64,000 nucleotides of DNA from positions 124,001 to 188,000 of the forward strand of contig NC_041692.1 of NCBI RefSeq assembly GCF_900005765.1. Direction: 5' to 3'. Source of the stretch: Plasmodium relictum. Its lineage: Eukaryota > Apicomplexa > Aconoidasida > Haemosporida > Plasmodiidae. Below are positions 1-10,900 of this stretch, piece by piece (within the stretch, counting starts at the first letter, position 1; each line of letters opens with the position of its first letter). Below the pieces are notes generated by a model, which did not search any database, was not told the DNA's origin, and saw nothing but the letters and a program-made list of their open reading frames with translations. Both the position numbers and the translations under genes were made by a program.

Positions 1-480
1 GCTGTTAAGATATCAAGATTATTTAAAAATATAAAAAATATGATGTTAGCCTTAAGTTTAGTAGATGATGAATATAGTACATTACATAGTGAACTTACAA
101 ATGAATATTTAAAAAGACAAATTAAAGATGAAACTTATAAAAATTACGAAGAAAATTTAAATTATGATGAAGATTATAAGGATGATGAACAAAATCGTAG
201 AGAGATATATGAAAAATACTACAACACAAATCAAAATATATTAGAAGAAGAAAAAAAAAAATTTTTTAATTTTAAACAAAATGATCAAGTATTTATTAAC
301 CCTACAAAAAATAATTTAGAAAATAAAGAAAAAAAAGAAAGTAGATTCTTAGATAAATTTTTTACAGGTGTAACAAAGAATAAAAATTTTGATAATTTGT
401 TTTCTCAAGAAAAAAAAAATACACAAATTAAAAAGAAATCTACTTTAGAGGATTTATTTGCAGAAATAAAAGAAAACTAA
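1..480 (+). CDS. 3' end of an unidentified protein-coding gene (partial)
   Basis: The frame is open from the first base of the window to a TAA at 478-480, so this is the last 159 residues of a protein whose start lies to the left. The Met at 40 is probably internal, because the codons before it read through without a stop. The visible part is hydrophilic and rich in Asp, Glu, Lys and Asn, with no membrane segment. It ends in a short, less degenerate tail (LEDLFAEIKEN), the sort of terminal motif that tends to be conserved. I do not recognise the family. It converges with the minus-strand gene ending at 1277. Confidence 0.75.
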   Translation, partial: AVKISRLFKNIKNMMLALSLVDDEYSTLHSELTNEYLKRQIKDETYKNYEENLNYDEDYKDDEQNRREIYEKYYNTNQNILEEEKKKFFNFKQNDQVFINPTKNNLENKEKKESRFLDKFFTGVTKNKNFDNLFSQEKKNTQIKKKSTLEDLFAEIKEN

Positions 481-1143
481 AAAACTAAAATAAATCATTT
501 TTTTTAATAATAAATGAAAGCAATTAAAAATGAAAAATTAACATATGCAAAAATTAAATTAAAAAAAATGGAATTAAAATATAATAAAAGAGAGAGTAGC
601 TTCTGATGTTTTATCAATTTTCTATTTTTATTAGACTTTTGGTTTTTTTTTCTTTTTTTTTTGGTTAAAAATTCAGATTTTTATTTTAAAAAAATTATAT
701 TTAAATGCTTTTATTATTTAATAATTTTTTTCAATTATTTGAATTACTTATTTTATATTTATCACCTATTTTAAAAAATTTTTTGAATTTTCTTCTTTAT
801 TTTACACTTAGCCATTTTATTGAAATTTAAAGTTGAAAAAAAAAAAAAAAAAAATTTTCTTATATTACTAATGTTTAATAGTTATATGTAATAATAAATA
901 TTTACTTTCATGTTCGTTTTTATTTTTTAGTTAAAAATTCCTTTAGATTTTATGTCTATTATTTTTTATGGAAAAACATTTATTTTTTAATATGATATTC
1001 ATAAAAGGAAAAAAAAAAAATAAAATAAAATATACTAATAGTTAGATATATTAAATAGTTAAATTTAAGACATTTTTTATTAATAAATAATTTTAAATAT
1101 AAAGATATCAAACAAAAAATTACAAAATATTAAAGCAGAAAAA

Positions 1144-1175
<32 letters not shown>

Positions 1176-1276
1176 CATATAAGCGTTTTATTTATTCTTA
1201 ATTACGTCAGAAATATTTTTGTTATTATTATTTATGGGAATACTACATAATATTACGATATATATTTATTTATATG
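481..1276. other. convergent intergenic region
   Basis: This lies between two genes that end toward each other. It holds only A/T-rich sequence with homopolymer runs and an (AAAT)n stretch near 1141-1173. I see no exon or RNA gene; it presumably carries both 3' untranslated regions. Confidence 0.6.
1141..1173. repeat. AAAT microsatellite
   Basis: About seven tandem copies of the tetranucleotide AAAT lie in the convergent gap. It is simple-sequence DNA with no sign of function. Confidence 0.8.
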
Positions 1277-2569
1277 TTATGTAACTTCCAATGAATCTAA
1301 TACATATTTTTCATTTTGTAATTTTCTTTTTGCCAATTTTCTTACGGCATTTAGCATTAAACGTTCTTTTCTGTTTTTACATTTAAAATTAATTATATCA
1401 AAAAGCTTTCTTTCTTTAAATCTTCTTCTTTTTGATGATAATTTTGATTTCATAAAAGGATTTTTAATATCATAAGCTAATGGTGCGTTTTTCTTCAAAA
1501 TACAACTTGAGGAAGAACCAAAAAGTTTAAATGATGAATCATCACTTACTTCATTAGAATATGTGAGTTCATCTAAGTTTTTCTTAATCATCTCAAAAAA
1601 TTTCTTTGAATCTATTACTTCTTCCTTTTTAAGTTTTTCATCATCATTTTGAGACTGATTTGTTCCATTTACTTGATCATTTTCGTTTTTTTCAGTTTCA
1701 CCTAAAATATCTAGGGTATCATCATTTTTTTTATTAATTTCATCATCTATCTTTTGGGTTACATTTGTTGTATTTATTTTACCTAAATCTTTTTTAGTTT
1801 CATTTTTCTTGTCTATTTCATAGCTATTTTCTTGAGTTTCTTTCTTTTTATTTATATCACCATTTTTTTTTTTAATTTCTAATTGTTCTTTAAACTTATC
1901 GTAAAATTTAATTCTCTTTTGTGTAACAGGATCATAATATTTATTTATAAATGATTGTAATCCATTAATATAAAAAGGATTATTTTTGAATTTTTCATGA
2001 ACAATTTCTAATATATGAAAGTAAGAAAATACATTTTTAAAGTTGAAATTATTTTTAGTTATAGCAAAATTCACATGTCTACTATAATTAACTTTAGCTT
2101 CCTTCTTATTTGACGAATACCAATAATTGTACTGATTAAATTTTCTACCTAATTTTTTATTTTTGTAGATATCTTTTATATTTTCAAATTCCTTTAAAAT
2201 ATTTTTATCATATTTAAAATATTTTTGATCAGGATCCAATTTACATAATTTTTCAGTTATTACAATATATGCACTATGTTTTTTTTTTAATTTTTGATTT
2301 ATTTGATTCCTAATATGGCCTTTTCTTTTCCTTTTTTCTAAAGTGTTTTTATATTTGTACTTAAATTTTTTAGTCATGTATAATTTAAAAAGTTTTCTAG
2401 AATTATATAAATTTAAAAAGTTTAATATTTTAATGTTTCTTTTTACATTAAAAGATCTTTTCAAATAATCTTTATTACATTTAACTAAAAAGTATGATGT
2501 TTCGTAGTTTTTTAGAATTTTAATAAGAAATATTAATATTAGTTCAATTAATATAAAATTGAATTTCAT
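1277..2569 (-). CDS. conserved-type Plasmodium protein, unknown function, N-terminal hydrophobic segment
   Basis: A single exon encodes 430 residues, starting at an ATG (2567-2569). The first 20 or so residues are hydrophobic (many Ile, Leu and Phe), like a signal peptide or anchor. A strongly basic stretch follows (residues about 30-110, rich in Lys, Arg, Tyr and Asn). A signal peptide plus a basic leader is the general form of apicoplast-targeted Plasmodium proteins, so an apicoplast or secretory location is possible but not shown. Residues about 225-320 are a low-complexity Lys/Asn/Glu/Asp linker. The last 80 residues are basic and denser, with runs such as SSKRRRFKERK. I recognise no domain. 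The gene diverges from the AP2-like gene at 3540. Confidence 0.75.
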   Translation of the reverse strand: MKFNFILIELILIFLIKILKNYETSYFLVKCNKDYLKRSFNVKRNIKILNFLNLYNSRKLFKLYMTKKFKYKYKNTLEKRKRKGHIRNQINQKLKKKHSAYIVITEKLCKLDPDQKYFKYDKNILKEFENIKDIYKNKKLGRKFNQYNYWYSSNKKEAKVNYSRHVNFAITKNNFNFKNVFSYFHILEIVHEKFKNNPFYINGLQSFINKYYDPVTQKRIKFYDKFKEQLEIKKKNGDINKKKETQENSYEIDKKNETKKDLGKINTTNVTQKIDDEINKKNDDTLDILGETEKNENDQVNGTNQSQNDDEKLKKEEVIDSKKFFEMIKKNLDELTYSNEVSDDSSFKLFGSSSSCILKKNAPLAYDIKNPFMKSKLSSKRRRFKERKLFDIINFKCKNRKERLMLNAVRKLAKRKLQNEKYVLDSLEVT

Positions 2570-3539
2570 TCTATCCGATCTATTAATAGTTTTATTTTAT
2601 TCTTATTTATTATTAGATTTTTTTTTTTTTTTTTTTTTTGAATGTATATTTAAATGTTAAAACATTTTTAACATACTCTTTAGCTTTATGTCAACTTCAT
2701 TCCTATTATTTTAAATGAATATATTATTGTCATTTGTTTCTTTTCATTTAATATTAAAGTCTATTTCTATACGTATTCTGTGTATTTCCTTAAGAATATA
2801 TCAAAAGAAAATTTACATTTTTCTTATTACACAAAAAAAAAAAAAAAAAATAGTGTATAATTTTTATTGTTCCATTATATTTATATATATTTTATAAAAA
2901 TAATCGTATCAACTATAAAAAAAATAATAGTATGTGCTGCTAAAATATTATCAAAAAGGAAATATGTTTAATATATAATGCATATTACAAGTATTTATAT
3001 AATAATAATGTATTTATTTATCACTACTCTCATTTATTAGCATGTTTATGCTTTTTTATATAGGTGGTATTTTCCTTTTTTATTCGTTAATTCATTCATA
3101 TATTTACACATATATTAACAATTGTATTTATAAAAATATCTATCTTTTTTTTTAATGTTATTTTTTAAAATATTCTTTATTTTATTTTTTTTTTTTTATA
3201 CTTAAAAATGTTTATCACATTATTCTAAAGAAAAAAACTTATCCAAAATATAAAATTCATTTAAATAAATAAAAAAAAAAAAAACTTACAATAATTTAAT
3301 GGTATATCCATATAAAAAAATTTTGTAAAATTTTTTTGTAATGTTTTTTTAAATAATTAAAAAAAAAAAAAATCATAATATAAAAAAATTTACACCGCTA
3401 ATAAAAAAAAATAAAAATTGTTCATATATAAATACATATTATGTAAATATAAAATAAGAAATAACAGAAATAAAACTATAAAATAGGACTATTAAAAATA
3501 TAATAATAAAAAATGAATGCGTTTTAAAAAAAAAGAAAA
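2570..3539. promoter_or_regulatory. divergent intergenic (presumed promoter) region
   Basis: This 970-base A/T-rich gap separates two genes that start away from each other, so it should hold both promoters and 5' untranslated regions. Poly-A and poly-T runs are frequent. A short T-rich frame at 2715-2897 is discussed among the rejected items. No specific motif could be identified. Confidence 0.4.
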
Positions 3540-4499
3540 ATGATTTTCAGATACTATACTTCATTAATCTTATATAAATTTGAGAAAAATGAGTTATCTA
3601 ATAGGTATAAATACTTTTTAAAAAAGGAATTAAATCATTTTAATAATAAAACAGTGAATAATTATTCAACATTTAAAATAAAAAATAATAAGAAAAAAGA
3701 GAATAATAATGTTTTATATTTGTTAAATAATAATATTGTATATCAAAAGAATTTTCCTTTTTTTCATTGCAATAAAAAAAATTATAGCATTAATAAAAAT
3801 GTAAATATAAAAAAACAAAATTTTTTTTACAATGATATAAAGCTTTTTAGTGGAAGGAGTGGGGGGTTAAAAAGAAAAAAGAAAAGAAAAGAAGAAAGAA
3901 TGGTAAATACATGTTCAGCAAAAAGATTAGAATTCTTTTATCCAAAAAAAAAAAGAAGACAACGTATTGGACTAATTCAAAATAGTAGAAAAAATATTGT
4001 TTATGATAATATTCTAAAAAGATTTTTGGTTTACTATTATAAGCAAGGAATTCAGGTATTTAGAAGTTTTAGTTGCAAGAAGAAAAAAAATTTTGAATCT
4101 GCTAGAAATAAAGCTATTATATTATCGAAACAATTTCATAAAAAATATAGTAGTGAAAAAGCAAATGAAGAAAAAAATAAAAATAAAGCACCTTTAAATA
4201 TTAATGATAGTAATTTAATTGCAAAATATAATAATGATTTAATAAAACATATAAAAGTTATTCCTGATAAAAATAAAAGTGGATATAGAGGGGTCTTTTA
4301 TGAACCTTCTCATCACGCATATATTTGCGTATATAATGAAGCAGGTGTACGGAAATTTCAAATTTTTAAAATTCAAAATAATGATTATCTAGAAGCATAT
4401 AATTTAGCTGTAATGTGTAGAAGATATAAACTTTTTAAAAATTTTCAATTTGTTTCTCAAAGAAATAGAATAAGAAGTGGTAGAGTTCATCTTAAGTAA
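3540..4499 (+). CDS. AP2-domain-like protein, possibly organellar
   Basis: A single exon encodes 319 residues. Near the C-terminus (residues about 235-305) is an AP2/ERF-like unit: a KSGYRGVFYEP strand, then a strand with AYICVYNEAGVRKFQIF, then a helix with EAYNLAVMCRRYK. This is the three-strand-plus-helix layout of the family. A second, weaker copy may lie at residues about 150-200 (GIQVFRSFSC, then ESARNKAIILSKQF). AP2 domains in Apicomplexa are best known from ApiAP2 transcription factors. AP2-fold proteins have also been reported in the Toxoplasma mitochondrial ribosome. The N-terminus here is rich in Tyr, Phe, Lys and Asn with few acidic residues, which could be a mitochondrial presequence, and the whole protein is very basic. 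DNA-binding factor and organelle RNA-binding or ribosomal protein are both open. Confidence 0.7.
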   Translation: MIFRYYTSLILYKFEKNELSNRYKYFLKKELNHFNNKTVNNYSTFKIKNNKKKENNNVLYLLNNNIVYQKNFPFFHCNKKNYSINKNVNIKKQNFFYNDIKLFSGRSGGLKRKKKRKEERMVNTCSAKRLEFFYPKKKRRQRIGLIQNSRKNIVYDNILKRFLVYYYKQGIQVFRSFSCKKKKNFESARNKAIILSKQFHKKYSSEKANEEKNKNKAPLNINDSNLIAKYNNDLIKHIKVIPDKNKSGYRGVFYEPSHHAYICVYNEAGVRKFQIFKIQNNDYLEAYNLAVMCRRYKLFKNFQFVSQRNRIRSGRVHLK

Positions 4500-4929
4500 A
4501 ATTGCTTTTATATGTACACATATGATTAATTGTAAAGTTCAAAAAAAAAAAATAAAATAAAAATAAATTGAAATATATAATTATAAAGAATGTTATAATG
4601 GATTTTACAAAAGAAAAAAAAATAATTACGTAGTTTTTATAATTAATTTCATTGTACTAAAAAACGAGATATTTAATTTTTTTTTTTTTTTTTGTTTTTG
4701 TTTTTGTTTTTGTTTTTTTTTTTTTTTTAATGATGAATAGTAAAAATTACATATTTAAAAATTAATTATAAAGGATAAATTAATTATAAAATTATACATA
4801 AATTTAATGTATCACTAATGATGTTTCTTCTAAAAGTAATATTATTTATAAATACAAAATTTCTTATGTATATATATAAATGAAAAATAAAAAAAAATTT
4901 CCAAAATTTATGAATAATAAAGTGTATAA
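4500..4929. other. convergent intergenic region
   Basis: A 430-base gap between the 3' ends of the AP2-like gene and GCN1. It contains a (TTTTTG)n run near 4690-4712 and otherwise plain A/T-rich DNA. No further exon is seen. Confidence 0.6.
4690..4712. repeat. TTTTTG hexanucleotide repeat
   Basis: Four G residues spaced exactly six bases apart (4694, 4700, 4706, 4712) interrupt a long poly-T tract, giving about four copies of TTTTTG. It is simple-sequence DNA. Confidence 0.8.
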
Positions 4930-7900
4930 TTATTCCGATTCTGAAGTAGTATTACGTTTCTTAATCAAAACGCGACTTACGTATTCAAGTAATTGGTTGT
5001 ATTTTTTTGTTTCCATTTTCTCCTTTAATAAATCTATTTTTGTTTTATATTGATTTTCATCAAATATTTCCAAGACATATTTAATACAACTTTCTCCCTA
5101 TAAAAAAATAAAGTAAACAAATTAATAAAGTAAAAATAAAAAAGAAAAATATAACAAAATAAACAGCAAATATTTTAAATAAATATAATATTATAAAACA
5201 TAAATGAAAATATATATATATATATGTATATTTTACCAATAATTTAAAAACGGGTAAAGTATTAAATAATGCTAAGAATATATTGTCTATAATAATAAAA
5301 AAATTTGGTATATTTTCTTTATAAATATTAGCTTTTTTCTTAAAAATATTTTTAAGTCCCTTAAAATAATATCTGTGTAATTCAATAGATATCATAATTA
5401 AAGGAGGTAATTTTAAATAATTGATAATATTATAAATGAACAATAAGCAATCATCATCATATCTTGATAGATTATAAAATATTTGATAGCATATAATTTG
5501 TAAGCTGTTTATTTCATCCTTTAGCATATGTATATATAACTGCTTAAATGTATCAAGTAAATTTTCTTTTTTTAAAATATCATAAAAGTTATTGATTTCA
5601 CTAATATGTAACATAAAATGATAAGTGTTTATATCTAAAGTAGACTTTAATGTTAAAATGCTTTCTAAATATTGCTTTTTATTTTGTATATGAAAAAAAA
5701 TTAGCAATATATATACTTTGCAAGAATAAAAAGATATTTCCTTGTTACTATGATTGAAAAGTGTTTTAATAGAATTTATAATTTTATTTAAAATATTTTT
5801 TACATTAACATCTGCAGTATTTAATATATTGGATAATATCATTAATATAGTTATAGAGGTTTGCACATTAACTTGTGTATTAATATTATTTAATAAATCA
5901 TTAATAAGTAAATCTACTTTTGATAATTTTTTTTCTGATATAATATTTAATATATGAATAATTTGATTTTTTAGTTTTTCGTTATTTAATGATTTTATTA
6001 TACATGTTTGAAGTTGAGGTATCAATGGCTTTATATAATTACTTCCTTTTTTAATCAACACTTCAAAAGTTGAGAAAATATAATATTTTGCTTGTTCTAT
6101 GTATTTATTAGTTAATATACGTATTAGTATACCAGATATTTTTAAAATGAAAAAATTCGAAACTTCTGTATTTGTATAAACAAAAAGTTTTCTTAATATA
6201 TCAATTGCTTTGATTTTTATATCTGAATTAGTTGATAATAAAATTACATTAGTAAACATATTTATGAAAGAAGCAAATAATCGTTTATTTAAATTTAATC
6301 CTACTATTTCATATTTATCATCAGGTATTTCTTTTAAATTATTATCAGTGCAATATTTATTTATAATACTATTAAATAAATCAATATAACTATAATTATT
6401 ATCTAGTTTTTTAATTAATTCAATTAAATATACATAAATGGTTGACGATATATCCAATACATTCTTGTTTAAATCAATTAATGTATAATTTGACAAATAA
6501 TTTAAATAAACTGTTATCCTATATATGTTTAAAATATTAATTTTTTTGTTTATTTTCTTTCTTTTACTATTATTATTATTTTGGTCCACTGTACTGTTAT
6601 CATGAAATGATGTTATGTTTTCACTTGTAACTAAGGAAATATCTCCGTCATTTATTATATCCAACAAATATTTAAAAATTGATAAAATTATTTCTCTAAT
6701 TTTTCCATTTTCTTCTTTATATTCATATATCTTTAATTCTTTTAATTTGTTTGCATCTGTTATTATTGTATAATTCTTCATTAAATCTACATAATTAATT
6801 CCTTCAGCTTTAGAATCATTCTCACATTTACATAATGTACTGTAAGATAAATCTATTTTACTAGAATATTTCTTCAGTTCAGCAAATATTATTTCTGTAA
6901 ATGTGTCTATATTTTTTTCATTAATATATTTTAGAAAATCTTTTAAACATCTTGCTATGTCTTGCAAATCTATTTGAGTTTTATAAAAGTATTCGTATGT
7001 ATTATTTTTTTCCTCTTCTTTATTGAATTCTTCGTTTATTCCGTTTTTTATATTTTCATTAGATATAGTACTTTTCTTATCATATTCATTTTCTTCTTTG
7101 TAGTTGGAAATAATAGCAGAATAATTTTTAATATCATATCCATCACTTAAATGTATTGAATTGTATAAAATTAAATTGATAAATATTTTAAGAATTTTAG
7201 TGAATAAATTTTTATACGTACTTAATTTTGCATATGAAATATATGATAATAATTTTAATTTAGCAACGTTATAAGGTGGTTTAAATACATTAGCTAAAAT
7301 AAAATCTAGAACTAAATCTGTATGAACATTTAAAAATATTTTTATACTTTTAAAATTTATAATCTGTTTAGAACTGAAATCTCTCATACTAGTTGTAGAC
7401 TGAGTAAGAACATTATTAAATATATCACTTATAATATTTTTCAAAATAGATGTATCAATATTTCTTAATAGTGAACATAGCATCTTTATTTTATCTGAAG
7501 TATTTTTATGATAAGCCAATTCTTTGATCATATAAATAATATTATGAATATGACTAACAATTAAATTATCAAATTTGTTTTTAGAAAAAATTTCATAAAA
7601 TCCAAGCGATATACCTTTTCTTATAGAAATATATTTCGTTGTTTTAAACTCTTTAATCATATTATCTAAAATAAATTCTAAAGAAGAAGAATCTGTTTTA
7701 AAAACTAAGTCACCTAAAGATAATGCACTAATTACTTGTTTAAAATTATTCTTAGAAGATAAATTCTGAGTAATTTTTTTTAATAATATAGGCCACATTT
7801 CTTGTAATATCCTTTTATTAACATAATTTTTATATATATTATAAGCTGCTTGTCTTACATTCATATTTTTATCATTTTTCATTATACATATTAAAGATAA

Positions 7901-10900
7901 CATAAAATAAAATCTTTCATGTAATATATGTAATAATTCTATATCCTTTTCTTCTTTATTTATTTCTAAATTTTTTTCAATTAATATATTTAATAAAATA
8001 ACGCAATCCTTTCGCAACCTCCAGTAACCATTATAAATTTTATTTTCAATGTTTTTTAAAATTAAAGAAGTGTTATTTCTAGAATAAATACTAATAAGAA
8101 CTTTGCAAGCCCTTAAAGAAATATCTCTTATTTTTTCATTAGTATCATTTAAACATAACATTAATTTTTGTAAAATATTTTTTAAAAACTTTTCTGTATA
8201 ATTTTGTTCACACTCAGGCATATAAATAAAAAATCCAATTAATCCTTCTTTTGCATTTCCATTTTTTATAATTTTTTTATCATATCTTAATTTCCAGTTT
8301 ATTAAATCATCATCTATATTTATGAGATACTCATCATTTTCATTTTTTTTTATTAAATAATAACCATTTAAATAATCATATTTTTTTTCATTATTTTTAC
8401 ATAATGAAGAATCACTTTCACTTTCTCCATCATTATATTCTTCATAATATTCTTCCTCATCTTCGTCATCATCATCATCATCATCATCTTTATAATATGT
8501 TTCCTTAACTTCATTATCTTCGTCATCATATATATCGTAATCATCATCATCTACCTCAAAATCATATTCTTCTTCATTATCTTCATCATTATCTTCTTCA
8601 TTTTCATCTTCATCAGCATCGTCTTCATCATCTCCACTGTAAACTTCTTCTAAATTATCTTCATCATCATAATCTTCTTCTTCTCCCTCTTCTTCTTCTC
8701 CCTCTTCTTCTCCTTCCTCTTCTTCCTCTTCATCCTCATATTCTAACTCCTCTGTATATTCCTCTTCTGAATACTCTATTTGTTTCACTTGTTTCTTATT
8801 ACATTGTTTTTTTTTCTTACTGTTTTTATTTTTTTTATTTTCTTTGTCATTTTTATTTTCAAATTTAGTAATGTAATCTTTATTTTTTTTTTTTTTTTTT
8901 GTTTGTTTATTTCTTATTTCAATATATTTCTTTATATCTATTAAACGTATAATTTTAGAGATAAAAGTATTTGCAATATTTTCTGAACATTTAGATAAAA
9001 TGGAAGATAAACATAAAGCAACTCCACTTTTTTCAACAGAAGAAAAAGTATTTATAAGAATATTAAAAATAAACTGAATATAAAACAATTTTTGATTCTT
9101 ATCTAAAAACTGGCTAATATTTCCTATAGATTTAGCAGTCAGATATCTTATGTCAGGTATAGCATCATTTAATAAAACTATTAGTGTTTCAAATATATTA
9201 TTGTAATAAATTATAAATAATGATTGATCTTGAACTAGATATATTAGGAAATAAAATATTTGTAGCGATTTCTTTTTTATTTCTAATCTTATATTATTTA
9301 TACCTTTTTTAATAATTGGGAATAATAAACATAAGGAAATATTATCAATTTTAAATTCAAAAGATATTGAAGAGAAAATATCTAAAAAATCATTTAAATG
9401 AACATCATTTGGAGAATAAATACATAATAGTAACTGTCTACTTATATTTTTCATTTCATTATTAGGAATCATTTTTTCTAATTTATTGAAAATTTTAATA
9501 CATATTTCTTTCACTTTAGTATTAGTTTCTGCTACTAATTCACAAAGTAAATTGATCAAATCTACTAATGTATAGTTATCTATATAATTAATGAAGTCAA
9601 ATTTAGAAATTATTAAATGTAGGGTATCTAAATATGAAATTATATCTTTATTTTTAGTGCTAGAATTTTTTAAATTCAAAATAATAAATGGTAAAATTTT
9701 TTTCATACCATATTGACTTATATCATTTAGGATTTCTTCAATAATACTAATTCCTAAAACCTTTATATTGTTAACATTATCTTTATAGCATTCTAATAAT
9801 AATTTAAAATTTTTTAATATGTATGGTTCAAACTTATACTTTAACACTTTGAATAAGCTTCCATATGTCAAATAAAAACTCTGTCTTTTAATAACATCTT
9901 CTGAATGAATATTAGAATTTACTTTTTCTAATATTTTATGTTTTTTTAATAAATTCATACCATGTGCTTTTATTGCACTACCTAATAATAGGCAAGATCC
10001 TTTTCTTATTTTTAATTCTTTGTTATTAAAAATTATATAAAATAATTTATCTAGTAAAATATTTATATCATAAGTTTCTAAATAAATTAAGCTATTTGTG
10101 TTTTCTTTTTCATTTTTTAATTTTTTTTTATTTTTAATTGCTTGTATACTTCCATTTACTTCGTCATTATTACTTAACTTATTATTTTTACTATTCTTAT
10201 TTTTTCCTTTTATATTATTTACTATATCTTCGTTCCTTATATGTGATTCATGTATTCCATTTTTGTTATTATTACTATTGAAATTGTTATATTCCTCATT
10301 TAAAGTACCTTCCTTTATATCGTTATAATCATCATCTGATTCCTTATCATTTTTTAAATTTTCTATAAATTTTGGTATTATTATACTAATTTCAATTTGT
10401 GTAAAATTATCAGTTTCTTTATGTAATATTTGTTCTATTAATTTATTCAATAATTCTAATGATTCATTTTTTAAATTGGAACCTAAACATCCATAAAACA
10501 TTACAACTATTAAATCTAATGTATTTTTATGTTTACTTTTTTTATTGTCTCTATATTTATTTAACACATTATATATTCTTTTAAATGATTCTCTCATTTC
10601 TTTTTCATTTTCTATTTTAGTAACATTATCAATTGCAGATGATGAAGATGAAGAATAATCAAAGGATTCCCCTAAATTACTATAATCTGATAATTCATCA
10701 TTATTATTAAGCATTTTCTCTTTACCGATATCTTTTTTATTTTTATTAATATTTCTTTTTTGCTCCTTCTTTTTTTTAAATTTTGATATGTACTCATTGT
10801 ATGAATTAATCAATGAACTACCACATATAATGACATAGTCTTTTATTTTATCTATGTCATTTTTTTCTTCTAAACATAAACCTAATAAAAAATTTAAAAT

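Noticed and set aside
2715-2897. 60-codon plus-strand frame between two divergent genes
   Set aside because: It has the Phe/Ile/Tyr/Lys composition of translated poly-T and poly-A DNA, shows no motif, and sits in a promoter region.
4690-4712. T/G-rich repeat considered as telomeric or subtelomeric sequence
   Set aside because: It lacks the Plasmodium telomere unit (GGGTTYA-type) and lies among housekeeping genes, so it is plain microsatellite DNA.
5754-5957. plus-strand frames inside the GCN1 gene (also near 6962, 10098, 12079, 12213 and 14670)
   Set aside because: They are antisense shadows of a well-supported long coding region, rich in Phe and Ile as expected from reversed Lys and Asn codons.
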